DNA of 64,000 bases. Origin: Streptomyces sp. RKAG290. Lineage in GTDB: Bacteria > Actinomycetota > Actinomycetes > Streptomycetales > Streptomycetaceae. The DNA lies in contig NZ_JAJOZC010000001.1 in the NCBI RefSeq assembly GCF_023701695.1, positions 4,091,894 through 4,155,893 on the forward strand. Direction: 5' to 3'. Shown piece by piece: positions 51,891-60,034 of the stretch. The notes beneath the pieces are model-generated. The model searched no databases. It was not told where the DNA came from and saw only the letters and a program-made list of their open reading frames with translations. Every line of letters begins with the position of its first letter. Position 1 is the first letter of the stretch. Position numbers and translations under genes: made by a program.

Positions 51891-52835
51891 GTGCCGATAC
51901 TGCCCGCCGGACCGCTGTCGTACGGGATGCAGCTCCCGATCCAGTCGCAGAGCGCCATCTACGCCGAGCCGTGGGAGGCCGCGGCCACCCCCGCGGACCT
52001 CGTCGAGATCGCCCGCACCGCAGACCGGGCCGGGTTCACCTATCTGGCCAGTTGCGACCACGTCGCCATACCGCGGCGGCTGGCGGAGGCGATGAGTACC
52101 GTCTGGTACGACCCGGTGGCCACGCTCGCCTTCCTCGCGGGCGTCACCGAGCGCGTGCTGCTGATGAGCCACGTCGCCGTCGTCGGCCTGCGGCATCCGC
52201 TGGCCACCGCCAAGCAGTACGCCACCCTCGACCACCTCAGCGGCGGCCGGCTGATCCTCGGGGTCGGGGCCGGGCACGTGCGGGAGGAGTTCGACGCGCT
52301 CGGGGCGGACTTCGCCGGGCGCGGAGCCGTGCTCGACGAGACCGTCGACGCGCTGAAGGCCGCCCTCGGGCCCGAGGAGTACCCGGAGTTCGCGGGGGAG
52401 CGGTTCGCCTTCAGCGGGCTCGGCCAGCTTCCCCGCCCCGCCCAGGCGCGGGTGCCGGTCTGGGTGGGCGGCTCCTCGCCCGCCGCGGTGCGCCGGGCCG
52501 CCGTGCGGGGGGACGGGTGGCTGCCGCAGGGGGACCCGCGGGCGAGGCTGCCCGCCCAGATCGCCCGGCTGCAGGCCCTGCGCGAGGAGGCCGGGGTCGA
52601 GGAGCCGATCGTGGTCGGCGCCATCACCGAGCCGCTGTACGTGGGTGAGCCGGGCTGGTCCGTGGGGCGGCGCACCCTCAGCGGGAAGCCGGAGGTGCTC
52701 GCCGAGTCGCTGCGGGAGTACGCCGCGATGGGCGTGCACCAGATCCAGGTGCGGTTCCGCAGCCGCGGCAGAAGTGAACTGACCGATCAGATGGCGGCGT
52801 TCGCCGCCGACGTCGCACCTCACCTCGACAGGTAG
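51891..52835 (+). CDS. LLM class F420-dependent oxidoreductase
   Basis: A 314-residue member of the luciferase-like monooxygenase family, of the F420-dependent branch. It has the TIM-barrel opening (LSYGMQLPIQSQSAIYAEPWE), TYLASCDHVAIP, LATAKQYATLDHLSGGRLILGVGAGHVREEFDALG and PVWVGGSSPAAVRRA, which are standard for the group. No partner reductase is next to it. Start GTG at 51891, after AAGGAGG. It leads a cluster with an SDR and a second LLM enzyme on the same strand, 10 and about 920 bases away. Substrate unknown. Confidence 0.92.
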   Translation: MPILPAGPLSYGMQLPIQSQSAIYAEPWEAAATPADLVEIARTADRAGFTYLASCDHVAIPRRLAEAMSTVWYDPVATLAFLAGVTERVLLMSHVAVVGLRHPLATAKQYATLDHLSGGRLILGVGAGHVREEFDALGADFAGRGAVLDETVDALKAALGPEEYPEFAGERFAFSGLGQLPRPAQARVPVWVGGSSPAAVRRAAVRGDGWLPQGDPRARLPAQIARLQALREEAGVEEPIVVGAITEPLYVGEPGWSVGRRTLSGKPEVLAESLREYAAMGVHQIQVRFRSRGRSELTDQMAAFAADVAPHLDR

Positions 52836-52845
52836 GAGTCAGGCC

Positions 52846-53631
52846 ATGGGCAAGCTGGACGGGCGGACCGTGCTGATCAGCGGGGCGGCGCGCGGGCAGG
52901 GTGAGCAGGAGGCGCGGCTCTTCGCGGCCGAGGGCGCGAAGGTGGTGATCGCCGACGTGCTCGACGAGCAGGGCCAGGCGCTCGCGAAGGAGCTGGGGGA
53001 GGATGTCGCGCTGTTCGTGCACCTGGATGTGAGCCAGGAGGCGGACTGGCAGGCCGCCGTCGCCGCTGCCAAGGGCGCCTTCGGGAGGATCGACGGGCTG
53101 GTCAACAACGCCGGGATCCTGCGGTTCAACGAGCTGGTGAGCACGCCGCTGGAGGAGTTCCAGCAGGTGGTGCAGGTCAACCAGGTGGGGGCCTTCCTGG
53201 GGATCAGGACCGTCGCGCCGGAGATCGAGGCCGCGGGGGGCGGGACCATCGTGAACACGTCCTCGTTCACCGGCCTGACCGGGATGGCCTTCGTGGGGGC
53301 GTACGCGGCGACGAAGCACGCCGTCCTCGGGCTCACCAGGGTGGCCGCCATCGAGCTGGCGGCCAAGAAGATCCGGGTCAACGCCGTGTGCCCCGGGGCC
53401 GTGGACACCGCGATGAGCAATCCCGCGCTGCTGGACCCGGCCGCTGACGTGGCGGAGTCCTCGGAGGCGCTCGACGCGTACTACAGCAAGCTCGTCCCGC
53501 TCGGCCGGATCGGCCGGCCGCAGGAGGTGGCGGCCCTCGCGCTGTTCCTGACCTCGGACGACTCCTCGTACATCACCGGACAGCCGTTCGTCATCGACGG
53601 CGGCTGGCTGGCCGGCGTCAGCCTGTTCTGA
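52846..53631 (+). CDS. short-chain dehydrogenase/reductase
   Basis: A 261-residue classical SDR. Cofactor loop TVLISGAARGQGEQEARLFA, ADV after strand 2 (NAD preference), LVNNAGI, NTSSFTGLTG and the catalytic AYAATKHAVLGLTRVAA, with the ending PFVIDGGW typical of the hydroxysteroid dehydrogenase-like group. Starts ten bases after the previous stop, with TAGGAGTCAGGCC as ribosome site. It probably oxidises or reduces an alcohol formed by the flanking monooxygenases. Confidence 0.94.
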   Translation: MGKLDGRTVLISGAARGQGEQEARLFAAEGAKVVIADVLDEQGQALAKELGEDVALFVHLDVSQEADWQAAVAAAKGAFGRIDGLVNNAGILRFNELVSTPLEEFQQVVQVNQVGAFLGIRTVAPEIEAAGGGTIVNTSSFTGLTGMAFVGAYAATKHAVLGLTRVAAIELAAKKIRVNAVCPGAVDTAMSNPALLDPAADVAESSEALDAYYSKLVPLGRIGRPQEVAALALFLTSDDSSYITGQPFVIDGGWLAGVSLF

Positions 53632-53651
53632 CCCTCCCGGAGACCTCATTT

Positions 53652-53731
53652 ACCTGACGGGGCGTCAGGTATTGACGGGTCGGAGTGTCGGTGGAACAGT
53701 CGGACGCATCAGAATCTGACGGTCTGTCAGA
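53652..53731. promoter_or_regulatory. two palindromic operators before the second LLM gene
   Basis: ACCTGACG-GGG-CGTCAGGT (53652-53670) is a perfect 8-bp-arm palindrome. TCTGAC-GGTCT-GTCAGA (53715-53731) is another perfect one with a longer centre. The first has the same core as the sites at 51812-51868. Confidence 0.75.
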
Positions 53732-53755
53732 AACGATTGAGGACGGTGAACCCCC

Positions 53756-54877
53756 TTGGAATTCGGGCTCTTTGTACAGGGGTACGTGCCCGCCGCGCGG
53801 GCCAGGACGGACCCCGGGGCAGAGCACAAGGCGCTGATCGAGGAGACCGAGTACGTCATCCAGGCGGACAAGTCCGGCTTCAAGTACGCCTGGGCCTCCG
53901 AGCACCACTTCCTGGAGGAGTACTCGCATCTCTCGGCCAACGACGTGTACCTGGGCTACCTCGCGCACGCCACCGACCGCATCCACCTCGGGTCCGGCAT
54001 CTTCAACCCCCTCGCCCCGGTCAACCACCCGGTGAAGGTGGCCGAGAAGGTCGCCATGCTCGACCACCTGTCGGAGGGGCGCTTCGAATTCGGCTCCGGC
54101 CGCGGCGCGGGCAGCCACGAGATCCTCGGGTTCATGCCGGGCATCACCGACATGAACCACACCAAGGAACTCTGGGAAGAGACGATCGCCGAGTTCCCCA
54201 AGATGTGGCTCCAGGACGAGTACGCCGGCTTCCAGGGCAAGCACTGGTCGCTGCCGCCGCGCAAGATCCTGCCCAAGCCGTACGGGAAGTCGCACCCGGC
54301 GATGTGGTACGCGGCCGGCTCGCCGTCCTCGTACGCCATGGCGGGCAGGAAGGGGCTCGGCGTGCTGGGCTTCAGCGTGCAGAAGGTCTCCGACATGGAG
54401 TGGGTCGTCGAGTCCTACAAGAGCGCGGTCAAGGACGCGGAGCCGGTCGGCGACTTCGTCAACGACAACGTCATGGTCACCTCGACGGCGATCTGCGCCG
54501 AGACCCACGCCAAGGCCGTCGAGATCGCGGTGGGCGGCGGGCTGAACTACCTCCAGTCGCTGCTGTTCCGCTACCACGACACCTTCCCCCGCCCGGAAGG
54601 CGTGCCGGAGTGGCCGGAGCTGCTGCCGGAGTACTCCGAGGAGATCATCGAACTCCTCATCGCCGAGGAGCTGATGATCTGCGGCGATCCCGACGAGGTG
54701 CTGGGCCAGTGCCGGCGGTGGGAGCGGGCGGGGGCGGACCAGCTGAGCTTCGGGCTGCCGATCGGGATCAGCCCCGAGGACACGATGAACTCGATCAAGC
54801 TGATCGGGGAGCACGTCATCCCGAAGATCGACACGGACCCGGTGCACCGGACGACGCGCTTCCGCGACGCGGCGTGA
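53756..54877 (+). CDS. LLM class flavin-dependent oxidoreductase
   Basis: A 373-residue luciferase-like monooxygenase of a different subgroup from the gene at 51891. Visible are MEFGLFVQGYVP, YAWASEHHFLEEYSHLSANDVYLGYLAHAT (aromatic/His catalytic region), IHLGSGIFNPLAPVNHPVKVAEKVAMLDHLSEGRFEFGSGRG and CGDPDEVLGQCRRWERAGADQ. It starts with TTG at 53756; GAGGAC lies 13 bases upstream, rather far. Two palindromic operators precede it. It lies upstream of an amidohydrolase and an aldehyde dehydrogenase. Confidence 0.92.
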   Translation: MEFGLFVQGYVPAARARTDPGAEHKALIEETEYVIQADKSGFKYAWASEHHFLEEYSHLSANDVYLGYLAHATDRIHLGSGIFNPLAPVNHPVKVAEKVAMLDHLSEGRFEFGSGRGAGSHEILGFMPGITDMNHTKELWEETIAEFPKMWLQDEYAGFQGKHWSLPPRKILPKPYGKSHPAMWYAAGSPSSYAMAGRKGLGVLGFSVQKVSDMEWVVESYKSAVKDAEPVGDFVNDNVMVTSTAICAETHAKAVEIAVGGGLNYLQSLLFRYHDTFPRPEGVPEWPELLPEYSEEIIELLIAEELMICGDPDEVLGQCRRWERAGADQLSFGLPIGISPEDTMNSIKLIGEHVIPKIDTDPVHRTTRFRDAA

Positions 54878-54881
54878 GCGA

Positions 54882-54893
54882 CTGACGAGTCAG
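54882..54893. promoter_or_regulatory. palindrome CTGACGAGTCAG
   Basis: Five-base arms CTGAC/GTCAG around GA, just after the LLM stop and 127 bases before the amidohydrolase start. It resembles the operators of this cluster but with a shorter centre, so the assignment is weak. Confidence 0.4.
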
Positions 54894-55019
54894 GTCCGGG
54901 GGCGGAGCCCCCGGCCACACACGGGCGGCGTCTTCCCGGACCGCCGCTCCGCGAGCCGGGGTGCGTACCGCGGCCGTACGCACCCCGGCGCACCGGACCA
55001 CCACAGAGAGGACCCCGTC

Positions 55020-56759
55020 ATGCTCGACCACCTCATCCGCGGAGCGACCGTCGTGGACGGCACCGGCGGGCCCTCCTTCCGCGCGGACATCGGAATCCGC
55101 GACGGCCGCATCGCCGTCATCGCGGAACCCGGGTCGGCCACCGAGGACGCCGCGACCACCGAGGACGCCACCGGCCTGGTCCTCGCGCCCGGCTTCGTCG
55201 ACCCGCACACCCACTACGACGCCCAGCTCTTCTGGGACCCGTACGCCACCCCGTCGATGAACCACGGCGTCACCACCGTCGCCGGCGGGAACTGCGGTTT
55301 CACCCTCGCCCCGCTCCACCCGGACCGGCCCGAGGACGCCGACTACACCCGGCGCATGATGTCGCGGGTCGAGGGCATGGCCCTCAAGGCCCTGGAGGAG
55401 GGCGTCGACTGGACCTGGTCCAGCTTCCGCGAGTACCTCGGCGCACTCGACGGGCGGATCGCCGTCAACGCCGGTTTCATGGTCGGCCACTGCGCCCTGC
55501 GCCGCCACGTGATGGGCGCCGACGCGGTCGGCGGGCAGCCCACGCCCGCCCAACTGGACGCCATGCTGGCCCTGTTCCACGACGCCATGGACGCCGGGGC
55601 CTGGGGCCTGTCCACCACCCAGTCCGCCACGCACTCCGACGGCGACGGGCAGCCGGTCGCCTCCCGGCACGCGCGGCCCGAGGAACTCCTCGCGCTCTCC
55701 CGTGCCGTCGGCGAGCACGAGGGCACCCAGATCGAGGCGATCGTCGCCGGCTGCCTCGACCAGTTCTCCGACGACGAGATCGAGCTGTTCGTCGACATGA
55801 GCGCCGCGGCCGGCCGCCCGCTCAACTGGAACGTCCTGACCATCGACGCCGCCGTCCCCGAACGCGTACCGCGCCAGCTGGTCCCCAGCGAACGCGCCCG
55901 TCGCGCCGGCGGCCGGATCGTCGCGCTCACCATGCCGATCCTCACCCCGATGAACATGTCGCTCGGCACGTTCTGCGCCCTGAACCTGATCCCCGGCTGG
56001 GGCGACATCCTCGCCCTGCCCGTGCCCGAACGCATCGAACGGCTCCGCGACGCCGCCACCCGCGCCGAGATGCTGCGCCGCGCGGGCAGCAAGGAGGCCG
56101 GTGTCTTCCGCCGCCTCGCGAACTTCGGCCGGTACGTCATCGGGGACACCTACAGCGCGGCGAACGAGGGCCTGAGCGGGCGCGTCGTCAACGACATCGC
56201 CGCCGAACGCGGCCAGGACCCCTTCCACTGCCTTGTGGAGATCTGCGCGGCCGACGACCTGCGTACGGTGCTGTGGCCGATGCCCACCGACAACGACCCC
56301 GACTCCTGGGCGCTGCGCCAGCGGACCTGGGAGCACGAGGACGTGATGCTCGGCGGGTCCGACGCGGGCGCACACCTGGACCGGATGTGCGGCGCCCCGT
56401 ACACCACCCGTTTCCTCGGCGACTGTCTGCGCGGCCGCAAGCTGGTCCCGCTGGAACAGGCCGTCAAGATGCTGACCGACGACCCCGCGCGCCTCTTCGG
56501 GCTGCGCGAGCGCGGCCGCGTCGCGGAAGGCTTCCACGCCGACCTGGTGCTCTTCGACCCCGAACGCATCGACGCGGGACCCGCCACCCTGGTCCACGAC
56601 CTGCCGGGCGACAGCCCCCGGCTCGACTCCAAGGCCCTGGGCATCGTCTCGGTCCGCGTCAACGGGGTGGAGACCCTGCGCGACGACAAGGTGACCGGAG
56701 CCGTCCCCGGCACGGTGCTCCGCTCCGGCCGCGACACCCGGACGGTGAGCACCGTATGA
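55020..56759 (+). CDS. amidohydrolase family protein (D-aminoacylase-like)
   Basis: A 579-residue metal-dependent hydrolase of the amidohydrolase superfamily, amidohydrolase_3 / N-acyl-D-amino-acid deacylase type. The metal His pair is in APGFVDPHTHYDAQLFWDP, the other key parts are GNCGFTLAPLHP, HCALRRHVMG, and GGSDAGAHLDRMC (metal Asp). Its C-terminus GRVAEGFHADLVLFDPERI is the usual small beta domain. It hydrolyses an amide or a cyclic ester/amide; the exact substrate is unknown. The ATG at 55020 follows AGAGAGGACC. Overlaps the next gene by ATGA. Confidence 0.9.
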   Translation: MLDHLIRGATVVDGTGGPSFRADIGIRDGRIAVIAEPGSATEDAATTEDATGLVLAPGFVDPHTHYDAQLFWDPYATPSMNHGVTTVAGGNCGFTLAPLHPDRPEDADYTRRMMSRVEGMALKALEEGVDWTWSSFREYLGALDGRIAVNAGFMVGHCALRRHVMGADAVGGQPTPAQLDAMLALFHDAMDAGAWGLSTTQSATHSDGDGQPVASRHARPEELLALSRAVGEHEGTQIEAIVAGCLDQFSDDEIELFVDMSAAAGRPLNWNVLTIDAAVPERVPRQLVPSERARRAGGRIVALTMPILTPMNMSLGTFCALNLIPGWGDILALPVPERIERLRDAATRAEMLRRAGSKEAGVFRRLANFGRYVIGDTYSAANEGLSGRVVNDIAAERGQDPFHCLVEICAADDLRTVLWPMPTDNDPDSWALRQRTWEHEDVMLGGSDAGAHLDRMCGAPYTTRFLGDCLRGRKLVPLEQAVKMLTDDPARLFGLRERGRVAEGFHADLVLFDPERIDAGPATLVHDLPGDSPRLDSKALGIVSVRVNGVETLRDDKVTGAVPGTVLRSGRDTRTVSTV

Positions 56760-58243
56760 GCGCCGGCCGGCCCCGTGACGCGCGGTCCCCCGAACAGCGG
56801 CTCTTCATCGGCGGCGAGTGGACCGAACCCGCCGGCGGCCACTACGAGGTGGTCGACCCGGCCACCGAGGAAGTCGTCGGCCTGGCCCCGGAGGCGAGCC
56901 GCGCGCAGGTGTACGAGGCGGCGGCCGCGGCGCGCGACGCCTTCGGCCCCTGGTCCCGCACCCGCCCCGAGGAACGTGCCGCGATCCTCGACCGCGCCGC
57001 CGGCCTGATGCAGCGCGACTTCACCGCCAACGCCGCGCTCGCCCAGGCGGAGAGCGGCGCCACCACCGCAACGGCGCGCGGGATGCAGGTCGCCGTGGGC
57101 GCCGCCCGCTTCCGGCGGTACGCGAAGGGCGCGCTGGAACCCGTGGAGGAGGCGGTCCCGCCGCAGATCAACGAGGCCGGGCCGATGGGCCGGGCCGGGA
57201 TCTTCGGCGCGCTCACCGTCCGCCAGCCCGTGGGCGTCGTCACCTGCATCACCTCGTACAACAACCCCTGGGCCAACCCGGCCGGCAAGATCGCCCCCGC
57301 GCTCGCGATGGGCAACACGGTCGTGGTGAAGCCCGCCCCGCAGGACCCGCTCTCCGTCTACCGGATGGCCGGGGCACTCGCGGAGGCGGGCGTGCCCGCG
57401 GGCGTCGTCAACGTCGTCAGCGGCTCTGGCGCCGAAGCGGGCGAGGCCGCCGTGGACTCACCCGACGTCGACATGGTCAGCTTCACCGGCTCCACCTCCG
57501 TCGGGCAGCGCATCGCCGAGGTCTGCGGCCGCGGTATGAAGCGGCAGTTGATGGAGCTGGGTGGCAAGGGCGCGGCCGTCGTGTTCGACGACGCCGACCT
57601 CGACTCGGCGGTCGCGGGCATCGGCACCACGTTCTCCTTCTACAGCGGTCAGATCTGTACGGCTCCGACCCGTGTGCTGGTCCAACGGGCCGTCCACGAC
57701 GCGCTGATCGAGAAGCTCACCGCTTATGCGGGATACCTCACGGTCGGCGATCCGACGGCGATGGGGACCGTGGTCGGTCCGGTCATCTCCGCCGCCCACC
57801 GCGACCGCGTCGAGTCGTACGTCGAGCTGGGCCGGAAGGAAGGCGCCCGGGTGGTCACGGGCGGCGAACGCCCGGACCCGACCGGGCGCGGTTTCTACGT
57901 CGCACCCACGCTGCTGGCCGACTGCACCCCGGACATGCGGGTCGTGCGGGAGGAGATCTTCGGCCCGGTCGTGGTGGTCGTCCCCTTCGGCGACGAGGAG
58001 GAGGGCATTGCGCTGGCCAACGACAGCGACTACGGGCTGATCGACTACGTCTGGTCCGGTGACGTGGCCCGCGCCTTCCGGGTCGCCCGCAGGCTGCGCG
58101 CGGGCGGGGTCGGCGTGAACACGATCGGCCGGAACATGGAGGCCCCGTTCGGCGGCTTCAAGCGGAGCGGCGTCGGGCGCGATGTCGGCTCGTACGCGCT
58201 GCACGCGTACAGCGAACTCCAGGCGATCGTCTGGCCGGGCTGA
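56756..58243 (+). CDS. NAD-dependent aldehyde dehydrogenase
   Basis: A 495-residue class 1/2-type enzyme. Motifs: CITSYNNPWANPAGKIAPALAMGN (cofactor), VSFTGSTSVGQRIAE, MELGGKGAAVVFDDADL (Glu base), FYSGQICTAPTRVLV (nucleophile Cys), REEIFGPVVVVVPF. The ATG overlaps the amidohydrolase stop by four bases, so the two are cotranslated. It oxidises an aldehyde to an acid, the natural last step after ring or amide cleavage by its neighbours. Reading frame intact. Confidence 0.94.
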   Translation: MSAGRPRDARSPEQRLFIGGEWTEPAGGHYEVVDPATEEVVGLAPEASRAQVYEAAAAARDAFGPWSRTRPEERAAILDRAAGLMQRDFTANAALAQAESGATTATARGMQVAVGAARFRRYAKGALEPVEEAVPPQINEAGPMGRAGIFGALTVRQPVGVVTCITSYNNPWANPAGKIAPALAMGNTVVVKPAPQDPLSVYRMAGALAEAGVPAGVVNVVSGSGAEAGEAAVDSPDVDMVSFTGSTSVGQRIAEVCGRGMKRQLMELGGKGAAVVFDDADLDSAVAGIGTTFSFYSGQICTAPTRVLVQRAVHDALIEKLTAYAGYLTVGDPTAMGTVVGPVISAAHRDRVESYVELGRKEGARVVTGGERPDPTGRGFYVAPTLLADCTPDMRVVREEIFGPVVVVVPFGDEEEGIALANDSDYGLIDYVWSGDVARAFRVARRLRAGGVGVNTIGRNMEAPFGGFKRSGVGRDVGSYALHAYSELQAIVWPG

Positions 58244-58323
58244 GCGCGGACCGGTCGTCGGGCGTCGTTCAGCCGGTGTCGTGCCGGCGGGGCGGTGTGG
58301 GGGCTGCCCGGCCCGTGTGTCTC

Positions 58324-58809
58324 TCACCCGGTGGTGAGCCGGGCGTCCAGCCGCTCCAGGACCCGCCGCCCCGCCCTGCCCACCCCGACCGGGACCAGGG
58401 CTGCCCGGCCCGGGACGCGAACCCCGCCGGTGAAGGCGACCAGGGTGTGGCCGGGGGTGGTCGCGGACGGGGTGGCCGCGATGCCGATCAGCACGAAGCG
58501 GCTCTGCAGCCAGAGCCAGCCGGGGCGCCGCACACCGTGGAAGCGGGCGTGCATGCCGAACCGGCTGCGGGCCACCGCCTCGACCCGGTCGCCGTCCGAC
58601 CGGGTCAGCGTCAGGCGCCTCATGTCCGGTACCAGCAGAGCCAGTTCACCGCCGATGTCGGCGATCAGCGGCTCGACCTCGGCGCAGCGGGCAGCGATCT
58701 CACGGGTGGTGACACGCGCGCCGCGAACGCCGGCCGCGAGGGCGTGCAGCCGGCGGACCGGGTCGAGCCCGGCGGCGGCGGGCCACTGGGGGAGCGGGGT
58801 GTCGGTCAT
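58324..58809 (-). CDS. conserved protein linked to an ECF sigma factor
   Basis: A 161-residue soluble protein, rich in Arg and Val, with no membrane helix (RRLHALAAGVRGARVTTREIAARCAEVEPLIADIGGELALL, RSRFGMHARFHGVRRPGWLWLQSRF). Its start overlaps the stop of the sigma-factor gene by ATGA, so it is coupled to it. The position and size suit an anti-sigma factor or sigma regulator, but it has no ZAS zinc motif, so this is only a guess from context. No family recognised. Confidence 0.75.
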   Translation of the reverse strand: MTDTPLPQWPAAAGLDPVRRLHALAAGVRGARVTTREIAARCAEVEPLIADIGGELALLVPDMRRLTLTRSDGDRVEAVARSRFGMHARFHGVRRPGWLWLQSRFVLIGIAATPSATTPGHTLVAFTGGVRVPGRAALVPVGVGRAGRRVLERLDARLTTG

Positions 58810-59318
58810 GACGTCCATGCCTTCCGGAAGGAGTCCCGGGCCCGGGACAGTCGGGACTTGACGGTGCCCACCCGCAGGCCGAGCAGGGCGGCGGCGGACT
58901 GTTCGTCCAGTCCTTCGAGGTCCCGCAGGACGAGAACCGCCCGGTGCTCGGGGGAGAGCCGGGCGAGGACGTCACCGATGTCGGCGCCGAGCTGCGGATC
59001 GCCGCGCTGGGGCAGGGTGGTGAGGTCGGCGGGCACGGACCTGGCGCCGCGCCGGGCGACCCGGACCGCCTCCCGGCAGGCGATGGACCGCACCCAGCCG
59101 TACAGCGCCGCGGGTTCCCTGAGCGAGCGCAGGCTGCGGAAGACGGCGACGAGGGTCTCCTGGACGGCGTCCGGCCCGTCGGCCAGGGCGATCGGGGTGC
59201 AGATGCGGCCGGCGTACGGGGTGAGGACGTCCAGCAGCTCGTTCATCGCGAGCGTGTCGCCGCGCTGGGCGGCCACGACGAGGCGCACCGCGTGATCGCG
59301 GTCGTGGTCATCGGGCAC
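58806..59318 (-). CDS. ECF RNA polymerase sigma factor
   Basis: A 170-residue sigma factor. Region 2: VRLVVAAQRGDTLAMNELLDVLTPYAGRICTPIALADGPDAVQETLVAVFRSLRSL with the GWVRSIACREAVR motif. Region 4: LARLSPEHRAVLVLRDLEGLDEQSAAALLGLRVGTVKSRLSRARDSFRKAW. The 11-base overlap with the DUF3995 gene and the ATGA overlap with the next gene show a three-gene operon. GTG start at 59318; the ribosome site AGAGAGG is at a long spacing. The recognised promoter is unknown. Confidence 0.93.
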   Translation of the reverse strand: MPDDHDRDHAVRLVVAAQRGDTLAMNELLDVLTPYAGRICTPIALADGPDAVQETLVAVFRSLRSLREPAALYGWVRSIACREAVRVARRGARSVPADLTTLPQRGDPQLGADIGDVLARLSPEHRAVLVLRDLEGLDEQSAAALLGLRVGTVKSRLSRARDSFRKAWTS

Positions 59319-59793
59319 GGGCCGGGGTTTCCTCTCTGGCCGCCACCCGGAGCGCGGCGGCCGCGAGCAGCAGGCAAAGGGGCGTGTACAGGGTCCAGTT
59401 GAGCAGAGGGAAGGTGTCGCCGGCCTCGGCGTCCAGCCCCGTGCGCAGCCCCGCCGCCCAGCCGATCCCGGCCAGCCCGCGCAGCGCCGTGCCGCCGGCG
59501 ACCGCGAGTGTCCCGGCCTGGAGCAGCCGGCCCGCCCGGTGTGCCCGGCCCAGCCGGGCGCGGGCGGTGACCAGGGCCGCGCCGCCGAACAGGACGGCGG
59601 CCAGCGGCAGTACGACGGGCGGGGTGAACGGCGCGTCGATGCCGAGCACGGCGTACGAGAGGGTGGCCGCGTCCCCGGCGGGCCAGGTGCGCCCGGTGGA
59701 CCAGAACACGTGCAGCAGTCCGTCGGCGGTGAGTACGGCGCCGACGGCGAGAGCGGCGGCGCGGCGGGTGGGCAGTAGACGGTCGGGTGTCAA
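59308..59793 (-). CDS. DUF3995 membrane protein
   Basis: A 161-residue integral membrane protein with four helices (AALAVGAVLTADGLLHVFW, VVLPLAAVLFGGAALVTARAR, LLQAGTLAVAGGTALRGLAG, TFPLLNWTLYTPLCLLLAAAA). The pattern GLLHVFWSTGRTWPAGD, NWTLYTPLCLLLA is typical of DUF3995 proteins, whose function is not known. It begins with TTG at 59793 after GAGGAG and is first in the operon with the sigma factor. It could be the membrane sensor that controls the sigma factor (guess from context). Confidence 0.85.
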   Translation of the reverse strand: MTPDRLLPTRRAAALAVGAVLTADGLLHVFWSTGRTWPAGDAATLSYAVLGIDAPFTPPVVLPLAAVLFGGAALVTARARLGRAHRAGRLLQAGTLAVAGGTALRGLAGIGWAAGLRTGLDAEAGDTFPLLNWTLYTPLCLLLAAAALRVAAREETPARAR

Positions 59794-59888
59794 CGGGGTC
59801 TCCTCTGCGGGGTGGTGGACAGCGGTGAGGTGTCGCGTCACCCCACAGAGGAGGCGGGCCGCCGATTCGTTCCCACGACCTGACGACC

Positions 59889-59926
59889 CAAGTATCTCGT
59901 CATCAAGTATCTTGACATCGAGAATA
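59889..59926. promoter_or_regulatory. AT-rich divergent promoter with repeats
   Basis: AAGTATCT occurs twice (59890-59897, 59905-59912) and a loose palindrome TATCTTGA/TCGAGAATA follows. It lies between the DUF3995 operon and the MFS gene and is probably a regulator site. The first motif pair is 15 bp apart. Confidence 0.45.
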
Positions 59927-60034
59927 AGTCCCGGCAGGCTTCCCCCGGTCTGTTGATCTCTGGACGTCGAGGTAGTCGGGGGTGGAGCGGTGCGACGCAC
60001 CAAGGGGAGCAGGGAAGACAAGGGGAGCAGGGGC

